Of a DNA stretch of 64,000 nt, positions 1 to 13,098 are shown piece by piece. Origin of the DNA: Polydactylus sextarius (lineage: Eukaryota; Chordata; Actinopteri; Polynemidae). The notes beneath the pieces were generated by a model. It saw nothing but the letters and a program-made list of their open reading frames with translations. It was not told the origin of the DNA and ran no database searches. The translations under genes were made by a program, and so were the position numbers. Numbering within the stretch: position 1 is the stretch's first letter; every line of letters begins with the position of its first letter. The DNA lies in assembly GCA_016801845.1 (NCBI GenBank), contig CM028908.1, positions 17,828,047 through 17,892,046 on the forward strand. Reading direction: 5' to 3'.

Positions 1-3000
1 TCTTCCTCATCCTCCCTTTGCGCGTCATCCTGGGAGGTGACTTGACTTGACTTGGGGGTGATTCCACGAGCTTTCTGAACCTGGATGTAATCTGCCAGTT
101 CATCTGCAAATGTGCTGTAGACTTTTTGTTGGGATTTGCACAGATCGACAACCTTCTTTTCCCTGGGGACGAGCACATGAACAGGAGTTAAGTTTCAGTT
201 GAGTCGGCTAATGAACGTAGATATCACACCACACTGAAACCACATTAAATGTTTTTTGACCACTAGAAATCAGAAAAACTGATTTGTTAATACTGAATTA
301 CATTATTACATTATAACATGAAGCATGGCATATCCAGCAGTCAAAACATGAATCTATTTCAGTGTTAGGATCAACTAAGGAAATAAACCTTTAATGTTGC
401 CAGAGCTCTCAAGAGGCAACATGAAATGCATTTAGTTAATTTTGAATTTGGTAGAAATTACTTAGTGTCAGTGAATGTGGTGTTTTTATTTAAAAAATCT
501 TTATCTTACCTGGTCTGGTGCTTGTTTCCCTGCATGTGAGCCTGATACATCTCCACAGAGTTAAACTGTATACTGCACATCTGACACATCAGGGAGTTCA
601 CTGTAGACGACAAACATCAAGAACGACACAAAAAAGTCAAAGATTCCTCTAACCAGTCAGATACACACTTACTTTACTTACTTTAACTATAGTTAGATCA
701 TTTCTGATTCACATCAAAACAATATGTTCAATATTTTTTTTAGTTTTTGTTTGCAGCCTCAGAGAGAATTTAATCTTCATTGCAGGAAGGATTTATCATT
801 TCATATATCAGTGTTACATTTGGATTTACATTAGGTTTGGAAGAAAACTTATCTGGGTTCCTCCTTTTACATTTCTGTGCAGTAAACTCTTCTTCCCTTT
901 TTGTCTCGAGCATTTAGATGCTGCCATGCCAGATTCTATCATTTCTGCTTTTGTCAATTACTAGAACACTTTTACTTGTTGTTAAAATTGTCTAACAAAA
1001 GGAATGAAAAAGGTAACAGTTTTCTTCACATCAACTTTGCCTCTTAGTAAGTGACAGATTAAATATCAATGACCTCTCTATTATCCTGCTGTGCTGAAAG
1101 ACAGAACTCCCTGTTACCTTTCTGGACATTGTCTCCCAGCTCTTTCATCAGCTCCTGTCTGGCCTGATTCCTCTGGTGTTTGCGTCCATTGTAGTGCTGC
1201 ATGGCCATTTGGGGATTGTTGAATGAAGCAGTACACAGAGGGCAGTACTTGTTCGGGTCGTTCAGATCCACCTCTGTGCTGGGGGTAGTTGTGAGGGTTG
1301 CCACGTCCCCGTCCATTCCACCCTCTGGGGCTGATTTCTGGTCAGCATTCTCAGGGTCTGTAGTCGGCCTTGGTAAAGGATACACTTCTGTGTGCCGGTT
1401 TATAACTACAACAAGAAATCATCAATATAAATTTAACCTTCTGAGCTGCGGCAAAACCTGAGCAGTGTCACTATCACCATCTAACTTTAATGTAAACACT
1501 GTGATACTGTTCTATCACACAAAGCTACACTTGCCTGGTGGCTGAAGACCTTGTTTACGTAGATTTTTTGCATGGACTTTGCCTTCATAGTGTGATTTTG
1601 CCACCAATTGGGAACTAAACACCATATTACACAGCTCACAGAAACGGTTCTTATCAGTGGTCATGGTCCGCTGCAAAAAACAGAGAGAGTGACTGGTCAG
1701 GAGACAAATATACAGTACTGTGTAAAAGTTATAGGCACCCTCCACATGTTGTGTTTTAGCAGTGCTTTAAAGACCTTACATATTTATATCTCATTTTCTT
1801 TATGCAGACATAATAAAAAAATACGGGAGATTTGTATAAAGTATTTAAGAACACATAAAATGTACTTCTGATTCTGGATTCAGACTCTGGTCACCCCCAG
1901 ATTTGTTGACCCAACAATCACAAGGAATAAACTGTTAACAAAGTCATTGTTCCACACCCAGATCACTGACAGACATGCCTCGCCAACCATAAGCTGTTGG
2001 CAGATCAGATGTTGACATCAGCTGCTGATCTCACCTTGGTCAAAATGGGAAAAGTCCTGATGAGTCCCAAAGAGCCAAACTAGGGCAGAATCCCCCCCTT
2101 GATGTACAATAAAGAGGGTCACAAGGGACCTAAATCATGTTTTGGGTGGCCCCAACTCATAATGCCTTGCCAGTAAGCTTGTCACTGCAGCATCTCTTTT
2201 GAGTGAGCTTTTGGTAGTGAGGTCAGCAGCTGATCTGCCAACAGTTTCTGGCAGGCTAGACATGTCTATCAGTGATCTGGGTGTGGAACAATGACTTTGT
2301 TATCAGTTTATTCCTTGTGATTGTTGGGTCACTGAAGCACTGCTGGGGCAACAAATCTGGGGGTGGCCAGAGTCTGACCAGATGTGACAGGGGTCTCAGT
2401 CTCCTTTGCATAAGATCTGCACTGCTACTTACGTCTGTTTTTATCTAATTTAAAATACTTGTGCCAACACCCAGAGATGGAACGTGGCTCTTTCATACCA
2501 AAGGGTTTTACTCCACTAGCTGTGCAAGTTGACAGATTTATTGCCAGTGCACTTTTCACTGATCATGTTATATTTAGAGGGATATTATAAGAGCAGTAAA
2601 CTTATAACCTTTAGGATTAACCCTGCTGGATGCTTACAACATTTTGATTTCAGTTCAATCTAATGTTACACTCATAGTCCGATGCTAACCTGGGGCACTG
2701 TGGATTCTTTGTTTGTCTTCTCAGCTTTCTTGGCCTGCAAGTACATCTTGAGTTTCTGAGCATGTTTCTTTCCCTGCAGTCAGAGGATACAGGAGACATT
2801 ATTATGAAAAGGTGTGGTCAATAAAACTGTAACATAATTCTGTGACTAATGTTTGGGAAGCTGCACACACCTCGTAGTGTGACAGCCGCTGAGATTCAAA
2901 CAGCAGCACGGCCTCACACACATGGCAGTAGTCGTCAGTGAGGAGACCCTGCAGTAGCTCCTCTTCACTCTTGTCTCCTGTGTGGCAAAGTAAACTGTCA

Positions 3001-5205
3001 CTGATCTCATTAATCCACAGTGAACACAGTGGAGGTTTATTTAAGCATGATGAATAAGTGATGGGCTATTAAACCATTTGATCACGTTCATCATGAATAA
3101 GCAACTTCTGCACACAGGAACTGTTTTTAAAAATTAGAAGTTGCTAAATCAAATACTTATGTGTTTTTTTTTTTTTTTTTTTTTTGTCTCAACCAACATT
3201 TAAAACACCATTTTCAACAGTGCTTAGTGTTCTGACAACAAATTTGAAAGTTCATTGAATTTCTCATTAATTCAAGTAACACACACAACCAGTCACAGAG
3301 AATTTAAATCAGATGTTAGATAATCCATAACATCATGTGCTAGTGTTATACTGTTGTACTGGCATCATATGAGGGTCATGGTTTCATGCGTGACTGCATG
3401 CATCCTGTTTGTTCAGTGTATCATCCATGTCCAAAGTTGCATTTTGAGACTTCTGAAAGCAACTTTTCCCTCATAGCAACAATAAGTATATTATGTTATT
3501 TTCATTTAAAACACAATGCCTTGGCAGCCAACATTATCTTACATCCTGCAGAAACACTGTGGGTGATTACTTTTGATAACAGCTCGACAGTTTGGGCAAA
3601 GTTGGTCCATGAATGCAACTACTTTTATGAAGAAGCAGTGTGTATAGTGAGGAAGTTTCATTTTAGGGTCTTAAAATGACATAAAAAACATAAGAAGTGA
3701 TGTATTACTTTGACAAATGTCACTGCCGGTAACTCACACATACCTAAACAGTCCAACTTCATCTCATTATAAGACAAAGCGTCTCCACCCTGGTGGTGAC
3801 TAAGATGTGTAACTACATGTGAAATGATCATTTTATTACATGAAGTAATATTTGAATTCAGTAAACAACATCAAAATAAATAAAATATAATAATCCAATC
3901 ATATACATTTATTGTAAAATAAATATTATTATTAACTGCTAAGATGTGATTGCTCTTCTTCTATATAGTATAATTGTAAATTTAATATTTGTATATATGA
4001 CAACTGATATTAAACAGACCAAACTAAAAAAAAAAAAAAAACCATTAATCAGATCTGTTTACAAGGCTGCTTTATTACAGTCTTGTAATTAAGAACTACA
4101 AATATTTTCAAAATGTGACGAAGTACTGACAGTTTTTTAATCATCAACTTCTGCAATATAATGCAATTAAATAATTGTAAACTTAAAATATGGTGCTTCT
4201 CAATAGAAGTAAAGCTATAAAACTACACATTATGTAATAGTTACTGCTTGAAACATCCATGTCTGCGGATACATTTCAAATATTGTACTTACCAAGTGAT
4301 AATCACAGTAGCAGTTAACAAGAGAACAGAGATTGTTGTGGGTACTGTATCTCAAAGCATGTGTACAATGTTTAAATGGGAGAAAACATTTCCTGTATAT
4401 TATACAGGTGAGGAAGACCACTAAGTAAAGCATGTATGGTCACTGTTTGATGTTATACTGAATTGACACTCAGCTGATGGAGTGTGACAACAAACCTGAG
4501 AGCCTTATATCTTTAAACTACTCTTAGATTTTAAGCCGTAAAATGTGTCACTAGCAGTGACAGTGCTGCATCACGGTTGTTGCAGTCAACTCTTTTGCAT
4601 GATTAAGGAAGTATTAACTGAGTCATCTTCATTGTCAGACAGCTGATTAAGTTTATATCACCCACTGAAAAGTGTTTAGTAATTTGGTGGCATCTGATAC
4701 CAAACTGTGTTAGTTGCCCAACCCGGCTAAACTGAACTGACACTATATTTAAATGGTCACAAAGGTCGTCTGGGTTGGGAAATGCTAGGTAACTGGCAGC
4801 TGGCCAACCATTTACAGACCCGAGAAAATGAGCAACCTCTCAACTTTATGTGGTTTCATTGTGAGGTTGTTCTTAGAATTAAAATTAATAAGGGTGCGGT
4901 GTGAAATAACGAGCAATTCTCAACGTTACAGCTAACATTAGCGTGTTTAGCTAAAGAGCTAGCACAGTCAGCTGCTGAGCTGGCTAGCTAGTTAGCTAAA
5001 AGCTAACGTTGGCTCGGCAGGCAGGACGCCATACAGCTGAATTTGCACGTTCTAGACAAAACTCACCTTCAACCAGGGTACTATCTATTTTAGTGTTTGT
5101 TACTTTGTCAGCATCTGTGACAGAAGCCGCGTTAGGGGTACTAGTAGTGTTATTTTGAGTGTCTGATTCCGCAAGCTGCGGAGCACAGACTCCCCTGTCG
5201 TCCAT
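1..5205 (-). CDS. zmat1: Matrin-type (U1-like C2H2) zinc-finger protein, zmat1-like; 3' end beyond window
   Basis: Seven coding exons can be joined in frame on the minus strand: 5067-5205 (ATG at 5203-5205), 2871-2977, 2690-2773, 1535-1670, 1118-1387, 510-600 and 1-162, which runs off the window. This gives about 329 residues. Four fingers of the C-x2-C-x12-H-x5-H type are visible: C64/C67/H80/H86, C121/C124/H137/H143, C204/C207/H220/H226 and C251/C254/H267/H273. This spacing is typical of the ZMAT/ZNF346/U1C group, whose members bind double-stranded RNA. The region after finger 4 contains ELADYIQVQKARGI, which I recall as a ZMAT1-type tail, and then turns acidic. ZMAT4 and ZNF346 are close alternatives, because finger 3 also resembles ZMAT4. 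Exon phases agree throughout. The intron after 1535 has a GC donor. The fingers and exon chain are seen directly; the name zmat1 is a family-level inference. Confidence 0.82.
1711..1760. repeat. Tc1-like terminal-inverted-repeat fragment
   Basis: The sequence from about 1711 starts TACAGTACTGTG and continues with an A-rich stretch and TAGGCACC. I recall this as the terminal repeat of a Tc1/mariner-type element common in fish. It lies in intron 3 of the zinc-finger gene, about 120 bases from the foldback element at 1881-2377. I did not find an opposite end, so this is a partial relic or the end of a composite insertion. Confidence 0.45.
1881..2377. mobile_element. Foldback/MITE-like element with long imperfect inverted arms
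   Basis: The arms at about 1881-2012 and 2222-2377 are reverse complements of each other over more than 120 bases with scattered mismatches and one gap. Shared blocks include CAGACTCTGG at the outer edge, CCCAACAATCACAAGGAA, CATTGTTCCACACCCAGATC, and CTGTTGGCAGATCAG near the inner edge. The central loop is about 200 bases and has no ORF. This architecture fits a non-autonomous foldback or MITE element inserted in intron 3 of the zinc-finger gene. The superfamily is not recognised. Confidence 0.7.
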
Positions 5206-5260
5206 CTTTATCCTCTAGCTGTAGTGCGCATGCGCAGTGAGTCAGTAGTGCTAATGGCGT
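5206..5260 (-). promoter_or_regulatory. Candidate zmat1-like core promoter with NRF1 palindrome
   Basis: A perfect TGCGCATGCGCA palindrome occupies 5225-5236, about 20 bases upstream of the zinc-finger gene's ATG. It matches the consensus for NRF1, which commonly drives TATA-less housekeeping promoters. No TATA box is seen at a suitable distance. The short gap implies a very short 5' UTR or start sites within the motif. Promoter function is inferred. Confidence 0.55.
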
Positions 5261-6299
5261 TAGCTTTGACAAACTCAAGTAACATTTGACGTTACAATAA
5301 ACTGGAGGAAAGAAAACTGAAAATCTAGGAGAAGTAGATGTATTGTTACATGACTGAAATACTCAACTACAAGTACAACAACTAGTGTGAAAAGGTTCTT
5401 GAGCAAAAGTATAAGTTATTCTTCTAAACAACTACTCAGAGTAGTTAATTTTTGAATAATTCATGCATAACTTATTCTCAACTCTCATTCAAATGATGGA
5501 AACATTTATTTCCAACAGAGCACTTTTCTCTGAACAATTATATGAATGGATCATTTGTGTTCAAAATAAATATAAAGCATCTTTTCTGTTAAATGCATTC
5601 AAATATAATTCAGTATTCAGTCACTTGTGGGACACATTTGGTTGCAGCTGCCAACATCACATCCTATAACCTGCTTTTTTCACTTGTTGACAGCTGATTC
5701 GTGTGGTGGCATTTCTTAGCACAGTTCTGACAATATAGACTGTAGATGAATCTTGGATTTTTTTTTCTTTCCATTTTTTCTTCATTGGCCTGTTTTCAAT
5801 CTATTGATAACCTTACTGGCTGCAACAATGTATCTATGTGTTGCCTGTGAACCAGATGAGAACATAATTTTATTATTTAACATAATATAAACACTTGTTG
5901 TAATACAGTCAGTTCTAATGACATCACAACAATCTGACTCTGTAATAATCAGTGCTAAAAAATCTCACCACTAGAGGTCAGTATTGCTCCAGTGTTGAAA
6001 TGTGGATGTGTGTATGCACATGCATGCATGTGCGTGTGTAATAGTTTTGAGCAGTGGTGATGATTTTGATACATAATCTGAATGATGTCAAGTGATGTTA
6101 CTGTATTATTATTGAGACTGTTTAATTCAGGTCAGTGATATTGAATGACTGAATGATGGTCTGCACCTTTGGCTGCTCAGTGCTGGTGGCACAGTTAGTC
6201 ACTGACCCATAATAATGAAACCACAGAATGTCAGCGACTGGAGCTTCTGCCATCTGTACATCTGATCAGTTCAACCCCTTTAGATCTGCTACCATCTAC

Positions 6300-6300
<1 letters not shown>

Positions 6301-6340
<40 letters not shown>

Positions 6341-6341
6341 G
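6301..6341. repeat. Compound CA/GA microsatellite
   Basis: A run of CA dinucleotides passes directly into GA dinucleotides over about 41 bases. It is intergenic. Confidence 0.95.
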
Positions 6342-8511
6342 TAATGGAGGATGGTTGAGAGTTTGCTCATCTGCCCTCAGATAAAGCGATATTTGTTCAC
6401 GTGGTTACATAATGACTACAGAGCTGTGAGCTAACACAGAGGTGAGGACAAGCAAATACCACACAGCCCCCCGCCAGTCTCAGCTTTTCACAGCACTTTG
6501 AATAGTCTTTTATATTCAGGATCTGCTGCAGAGTCTGTACTGTCAGAAATGTTGGAAATGTAGTCGACTTTGTGTTTGGCTGTACTCTGAATTACATTCA
6601 TGTTTAATGAAAGCTAAATGTTCCTCTAATTACCTGAAAAAAAAACACAAAAACAAAGCCTAAAATACAGTGCAAGTCCCATCCATCAGTGTTATACAAT
6701 GCAAATAACTCTGAGCAATGCACAAATAAATGTTCCCTCCACATACACTACTAATGAAGTTTCGTAATGACCTACTAATACCCTCCCTGCAGTGAAGGTG
6801 CACCTGTGTTTCCCTGTGGAGGACACTGTGTCTGTCTGCAACCTTCACTTATATAAACACCCAGATATTTTAATGTATGCTTAATTACATGCAGGCCCAG
6901 GTGTGGAACCAGACCTCAGTTGTACGACATATACTCAATTTGCATAGTCCAACAAAAGTGAACGTGTGCTCCAGGCTCAGGTGTTGAAAGCCAAAACAAC
7001 CTGGATTACCTTATCTCTGTCTAGGAAACACTAAGCATTTCACTAAAGATGAACATGTTTTAATAACAAGTGAGGCTACTGTAGTACAAAGTCAATGTGG
7101 AACTGAAAGCAGAAAAGTAAACTACTGTTAACAAACATGAATAATAATAATAAAAAAAACATCTCTGTTATTTCATCATGGTGACCTACTTTATGTGAGA
7201 CAAATCAGGTTCCCAGTCAAAGCCCCAGTTGTTGATCATTATGTATAATTAAATGTGTGCAGCTTAGTTTACTTCACTCTGTTGTATCATTATAAGTCTT
7301 GGTACAAAGTGCGAGAACATTAAAATCTCCTGATTTATAAATATTAATAAAAACTATTGAAATTTCACAAATGAACTAAATAAATCAGTGAACCGCATCC
7401 TCACAGGATTCGAAACTTTATTTCAAATCTTCAAGGCAGTTTATGTGACAGTAATTTAGGAGACTGGAACTGATCTGTCATCAGGCTGCAATTTCATGAT
7501 TTAATTTGAAGAAAAGCAGTAAAATCTCAGGTAATAGGAAAATGTTTTTGCAGTACTCAAACACTCAATAATCCTGAATAAACAACTAATTGTTTTTATT
7601 TGATTCACCACAGCTTTCAGTTATTTGGAATTAGCTTATTCTAAACAGTATAGACTAAAGGAAGTTCTTTTCACACCACTACTTTATTTCTATTAGTGTC
7701 TGACACAGTATTTAATTCACTCCTATATTGTCAGAGCACTTTTCATTGAATGAAAAGCAGCGACACGCCTTCTTTATTCACACGATCTATTTCCAGAGAG
7801 AAGAAATCAAAGAGCTCGACATGTTAATTATCTTACTTTCTCCTACATACTGCTGTTGTCATAGATTTTTTTATTTTTAGAAGCAACAAAACAGGCCATA
7901 CAGCTCTTCACCTACCACACACGTATACCTGCACATGGTAACGTCATGCAGCATGTAGTCATACTGAGGCGTGGGAAGCTGATTTGTGAACAGGAAGACA
8001 CACACACTGATAAGGTCAGCGCACGGTTAGTCAAGTAATTTGCATCTTTTCCTGATTCCTTATTTTTGATGAGTAAATGTACATGGTGAAGTGTGTCTGA
8101 AGGGCCTGATATGGAGGCTTGTGTTCTTGAGTTTTAGCTACATAGTCAGTCTGTGGGCAGTTGTATCAGTAGAAAATGAATGAGCCCCAACATCATAACA
8201 GCATGGGAATTATAAATCTATATGCTTCATTCATTTGTTAATTTTTTATTTATTTATTCTGCTTTGTTTAATCCTGATGAGTATTTCTTCAGTGTGTGTC
8301 ACGTCACATTCCCGTCCATCAGCGCTCTGATGGCTGCATCAGTCCTGATCTGTCCACCAGCTGGGACTGGGCATTAACACACATCATACAAATGTAAAAA
8401 TAAACACACATGTACTATTTATGTATATGACTGGCTTATGTAAACTCGCCTCTGAGGATAGAGACATGTCCATATGAAGGAGAAAGGGGATATCCATGGA
8501 CGATGGGAAGG

Positions 8512-8556
8512 ACAGAGAGAGAGAGAGAAAGAGTAAAAGAGAGAGAGAGAGAGAGA
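8512..8556. repeat. Interrupted GA microsatellite
   Basis: GA repeats are interrupted by AAAGAGTAAAAG. The long minus-strand open frames over this interval are rich in Ser and Leu only because of the repeat. Confidence 0.9.
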
Positions 8557-11500
8557 ACCTTTGTTTGACAGACGCAGCCACCTATGACTAAAAAGTGTTT
8601 CACAATGGTTTTCATGCATTCACAGTATTTATCTACTTTCCGACACAAAAATTCAAACTGCTGTAATCCCTGACTAATCCAACAGAGTCCTGGCAGTGTA
8701 ATGTGAGCCACAGTAACACCCAGGGGCTGATTTGAGAGGGCAGAAAGTCTTCCTTCATCTGACCTTCGTGGGCGAATTTGTATGAGCAGAGCGTTTAGTG
8801 TTAATCTGTGTTTCGGATAGTTCATTATAGTAATTAAGAGGTCAGCATAAATGAGTTTGACAGAGTGGACCATCGAGGGTACGGAGGGAGCCTCAGGCCA
8901 GCTCGAGGCCTGACGCCAGGGAGACAGCGTCAATGCTACCGTTATGCAACGCTCTATTTACATCTTGGCTCGATTGTGCTTTTCCTCTCCGGCTTTTGCT
9001 GTTCATCTCTGTGCCTTCCAAACCTCCATGTAATTGTACGGTCATTTTGTGTTTTTATAAAAAGTCAATTTAATTCTACTTTGTCATTATAACCCACTCA
9101 GCGTGGTTTGATTGCAGAGCCTGTACATATGTGAGCACAGGGTCAAGTGAAGTTTATGAATTGAATGAATTGTATCAGAAATGGGTTTTTGCATTGTTTG
9201 TGTTCCTGTAGTGAATGATTATTTGTTTCTGTGATATATTGTAATATTTGCTGTGACTATTTCAAATTGTTCTTGAAAACATCATACATTGATGATGAAT
9301 TTTTATCTCATTTTCAAAATTGTTAATTTAACAACATTGACTTTTTAGTATTTTCTGGTTAATAAAGTTCATCCTTTTTAGATTGAACAAACCCTATAGA
9401 TGCAGGTGCCTTGAAAATTAAAGTCCATTTATGGGCTCTCTTACAAACTCTCAACCACTGTTGAAAATCAGTATATACTCCCAGAAGCTCTATAGAAATC
9501 CAGTTAGTGAAATTTAAGATCATTTTCAGCCATGTTAGCCAGGATGCCAGTGTCATTAGGTCAGCCATTTTGGCTCTGACTGACAGCACACACTCATGTC
9601 ATCACTCTCTAGATCAGTTGTATACATTTAGTGGTCCTCTAACTTTTCATTTAGCACCCACGTGAAGTAAAAATTTTATGTTGTGCATTATTTTGTCATG
9701 TGAGCATGTTACAGTAGTATGTTGACATGCATACTTTACCAGCTGCTGGCTCAACTGTAATTTTATTTCAGATATTTATATCTGATGATGTGCGACAGGT
9801 TGAGCTGATTAGACAAATTTCACATGCAATTCAATCAGGACAGCAAATGAGAGCTGAAAATAGTGATGTATCTGTTGAACAAAATAAGGATAAACAGAGT
9901 TTGTTATAAACAAACTCAGTCCAAAATCAAGTCTCTACAATGTGATACAAATAAATAATAAATGCATAAATCCAAAACATTATTCACAGCATTTTATAGA
10001 ACATACAAATAACCGCTCTTTATATGTTACATACTTAGTTAGATATAGATGATCTGTGATGATTTCTCAAGAAGTAAGTGGTGTGTTTTTTGTTTATCAG
10101 TGTCAGCACCATGTTAAATCTAAATCTGATTCATTGTTATAAAGCAATAAAATGAATACTTTTCATACGCTCTTTATGAGCAGCATGCCAGACACAGTAT
10201 TCACACACAGCTGTCGCTGCATTACACGAGGGTTGTTGATTTATCTACTGCATACATTCCGAGTGTGGCACCACCCAATATATTACAGCACAGCTGCCTA
10301 ATCTCTCCAAACTGACCCGAAAGCCGACTCACACAAACACACTTCATCAGTGGCTGAATCCTTATCAAATCCTATACAGATTTTAAGCAGGTCATCAGAT
10401 TTAATCCCCACAACTATCATCATCTTAATCTCACGTGAGTTTTCTGCCTAATCTTCAAGAGCATAAGACCAAGTGAAAAAAAAAAAAACACTTTTCTACA
10501 TTTAGTTTGCCTTTCATTTCTCTCTCATCATATTATTGACTTGTGCCCGTCGAGCTTGTCACCAAACGTGTAAGCTCAATTTAACACCTGTCAAAATAGC
10601 TTCAGCCTTGATCCTAATTCATGCAGCTCTCGTGTTCTGCTAAAATATGATAGTTTGTCCTCTAATAGCTAAATACAAATATTTTGGACAGAAAAAACTT
10701 TATCACAGATGCAGCGGGCAAATGCTAAAAAAAAAGGTTAGATGCTAATTGCATTTACTTATAAATATCAGAAACAGATATTTTAATATGATCACGGCTG
10801 ATTTCAACCCGCGTGATGTTCTCACAGCCGCAGGCAGCGGCAACATCTACTGCATGCTTATATGCTAAATTGTGTAACCGACAATGGAGCGATTCTCAGA
10901 TGGTGGTGAGAGGACACAGTGAGACGTGATGCTGGAGGTCACATGAGGGACTCGTCAGACAGTTACTGCAGACCATGCAGATTGTTTGGGTTCATTAATT
11001 TCACTTGAAACCAATGAAAATAAAAAAGGGAGGATCTGTGTGATGCTCCAGGCCATGTGTTGTTGTGCATGTCAAAATTATGTGGCATCTCTTAGGATTT
11101 CATGCAGCCATTCACAGCATGAGAAAAATAGATTGAGGGATTTACTTTGGCTATGAAACACCCACAAACTCATAGACAGACAACCAAAAATGCAAATCCG
11201 GATATAAAAATAGAAATGTGTGCTGTGTTTTTCCTGATGGTTGTGTGTCATGTCATGTCCCTGTGTCTGTGACGAAAGAGGACATGAGCTATAAACATCA
11301 AACTGCCACAAGGAAACTGGAGCCGTAGTGGTGAAACAAACTTTTGGTCTGACCTGTCCTCTACATGCAGAATAGAAAGATGGAAACACTGTGCAGCATG
11401 TATCTTCCTTTCAGCGGTGTAATGAGCAAGAGAGCTTTGAGGTTATTAGATAAGTCCTCAGCCTGTTGCAGATAATGAGTGGACTGATGACAGATAAGGA

Positions 11501-13072
11501 AATGAGTTGATGGTAGCAAGCAAACAAGTAAAATCATTGCAGCAGAAATTATACTGAACTTTAGTCAGCATGAGATGATTTCTGCAACAGAAGGTAATGG
11601 GACTGACATTTTGCTTCTCTGAATAAAAAGTATGCACCAACACACCAATAAGTCTCTCTCTCTCCGAGCTTGTATAATAAACCATGATTGACTACGTGTT
11701 CATGAGACGCTGGAGCACCTTTGATGAATGACACACGTCACAGAAGTGACAGAGTGTATAAATATTTTGATGACTGGAGGGTGTAGATGAAGTGACCCAA
11801 AAAAAAAAAAAAAAAAACTTGTGACACTATTTTATTCCCAGTAAGGGCTGCTGTTGCCATAGTGATTTTAACCATTCTTATGCAACTGTTCTCCTGACTG
11901 AGGAAACCTTCACAAAGAGGACGCACATGCACACACATCGCACGGAGGTATGTGGGCCTGCACTGAAGTATAGCTGAGCAGTGAATCTACAGTATAATGT
12001 GGATATGTACATGCACACAATACAGTGACAGAATGGGATCGTTATGATGGTTGAAAGCAGCCGACCGACCTTGAGGCTGTTATGCAACATCGACTACTAC
12101 CCCCCACCCCACCCCCACCCCTTTTAACAGTAGGGTAGTGATGGAGCTTATCTTCTCCATCGTTCCATCATCTCATCTATCAATCTCTCCATCACCCTGA
12201 GATCACACAGAACAGAAAATCACATACACATCCTGCTCTGCAGCTGGTCTGTGACAGTCTAGTAAGTGCAGCAAATAGTTGGGTCTTAAGTGTCATGCAA
12301 AGTATACAGTATACACTCATAAACCTCCCTAACCCTGTCCTGACCTGGACTTCTAAAGATTAAAGAGTCTGTCTGTGTGGTCAAGCCCTTTACTGGGTAA
12401 ATAGTTTGACCTTTTAGTGTACTGTCTGTCCTGTCCTGAACCACCGTGGGATTACAGAATAAAATTAGGTTCTACACTGACAAGAACATGCGTTAAGAAA
12501 AGAGTATGGAGATGTGTGTACGTGTTGTTGTGCAGTACATGTAAGCTCATAGTACTAGTAATATACATGAAAAGATAATTAAGATATATATAATTATATA
12601 AACGGTGTTGTGAATTCAAAATGACAAATTTCCAGTGTTGTTTAATTTGTTTTAGTTTGTTTAAACAGTCATTAGTCAAGGGATCTGTATGTATCAGACC
12701 TCAGGGCGCTGTCTATTCACGTCCAAAACACAGCAAGCATGTGACAGATGGTGATATGCGGGAGGTCACTATTTTCGGCATGAAACTGAAACATGCACAC
12801 AGCCTTAATAATATGATGTACTCTAACCGATATGTAGCAGTCTTGAACAAATTAAAAAAAAAAAAAAACAAGGTGTAGAGAGTGACCACAGTATGTAAAA
12901 TTGTAGTAAAATTGAAATGTCAGATAATAAAATGTATTTTTAAAAAGATTAAATATTATGTTAACTGTTTTTAATTGTGTTTGTGTGTGTGTGTGTAAGT
13001 GTTGGACTGATGGTTCACCATTTGTGTGTCATGGTGATGTCTGTGCCAGCGGTACATTCAGTACAGTGCAGT

Positions 13073-13098
13073 CCACACACACACACACACACACACAC
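13073..13098. repeat. CA microsatellite
   Basis: An uninterrupted CA run of about 26 bases in intergenic DNA. Confidence 0.95.

Noticed and set aside
8436..8933. Minus-strand frame of 165 codons
   Set aside because: Part of it is GA-repeat translation (Leu-Ser runs). The rest has no domain and no splice support.
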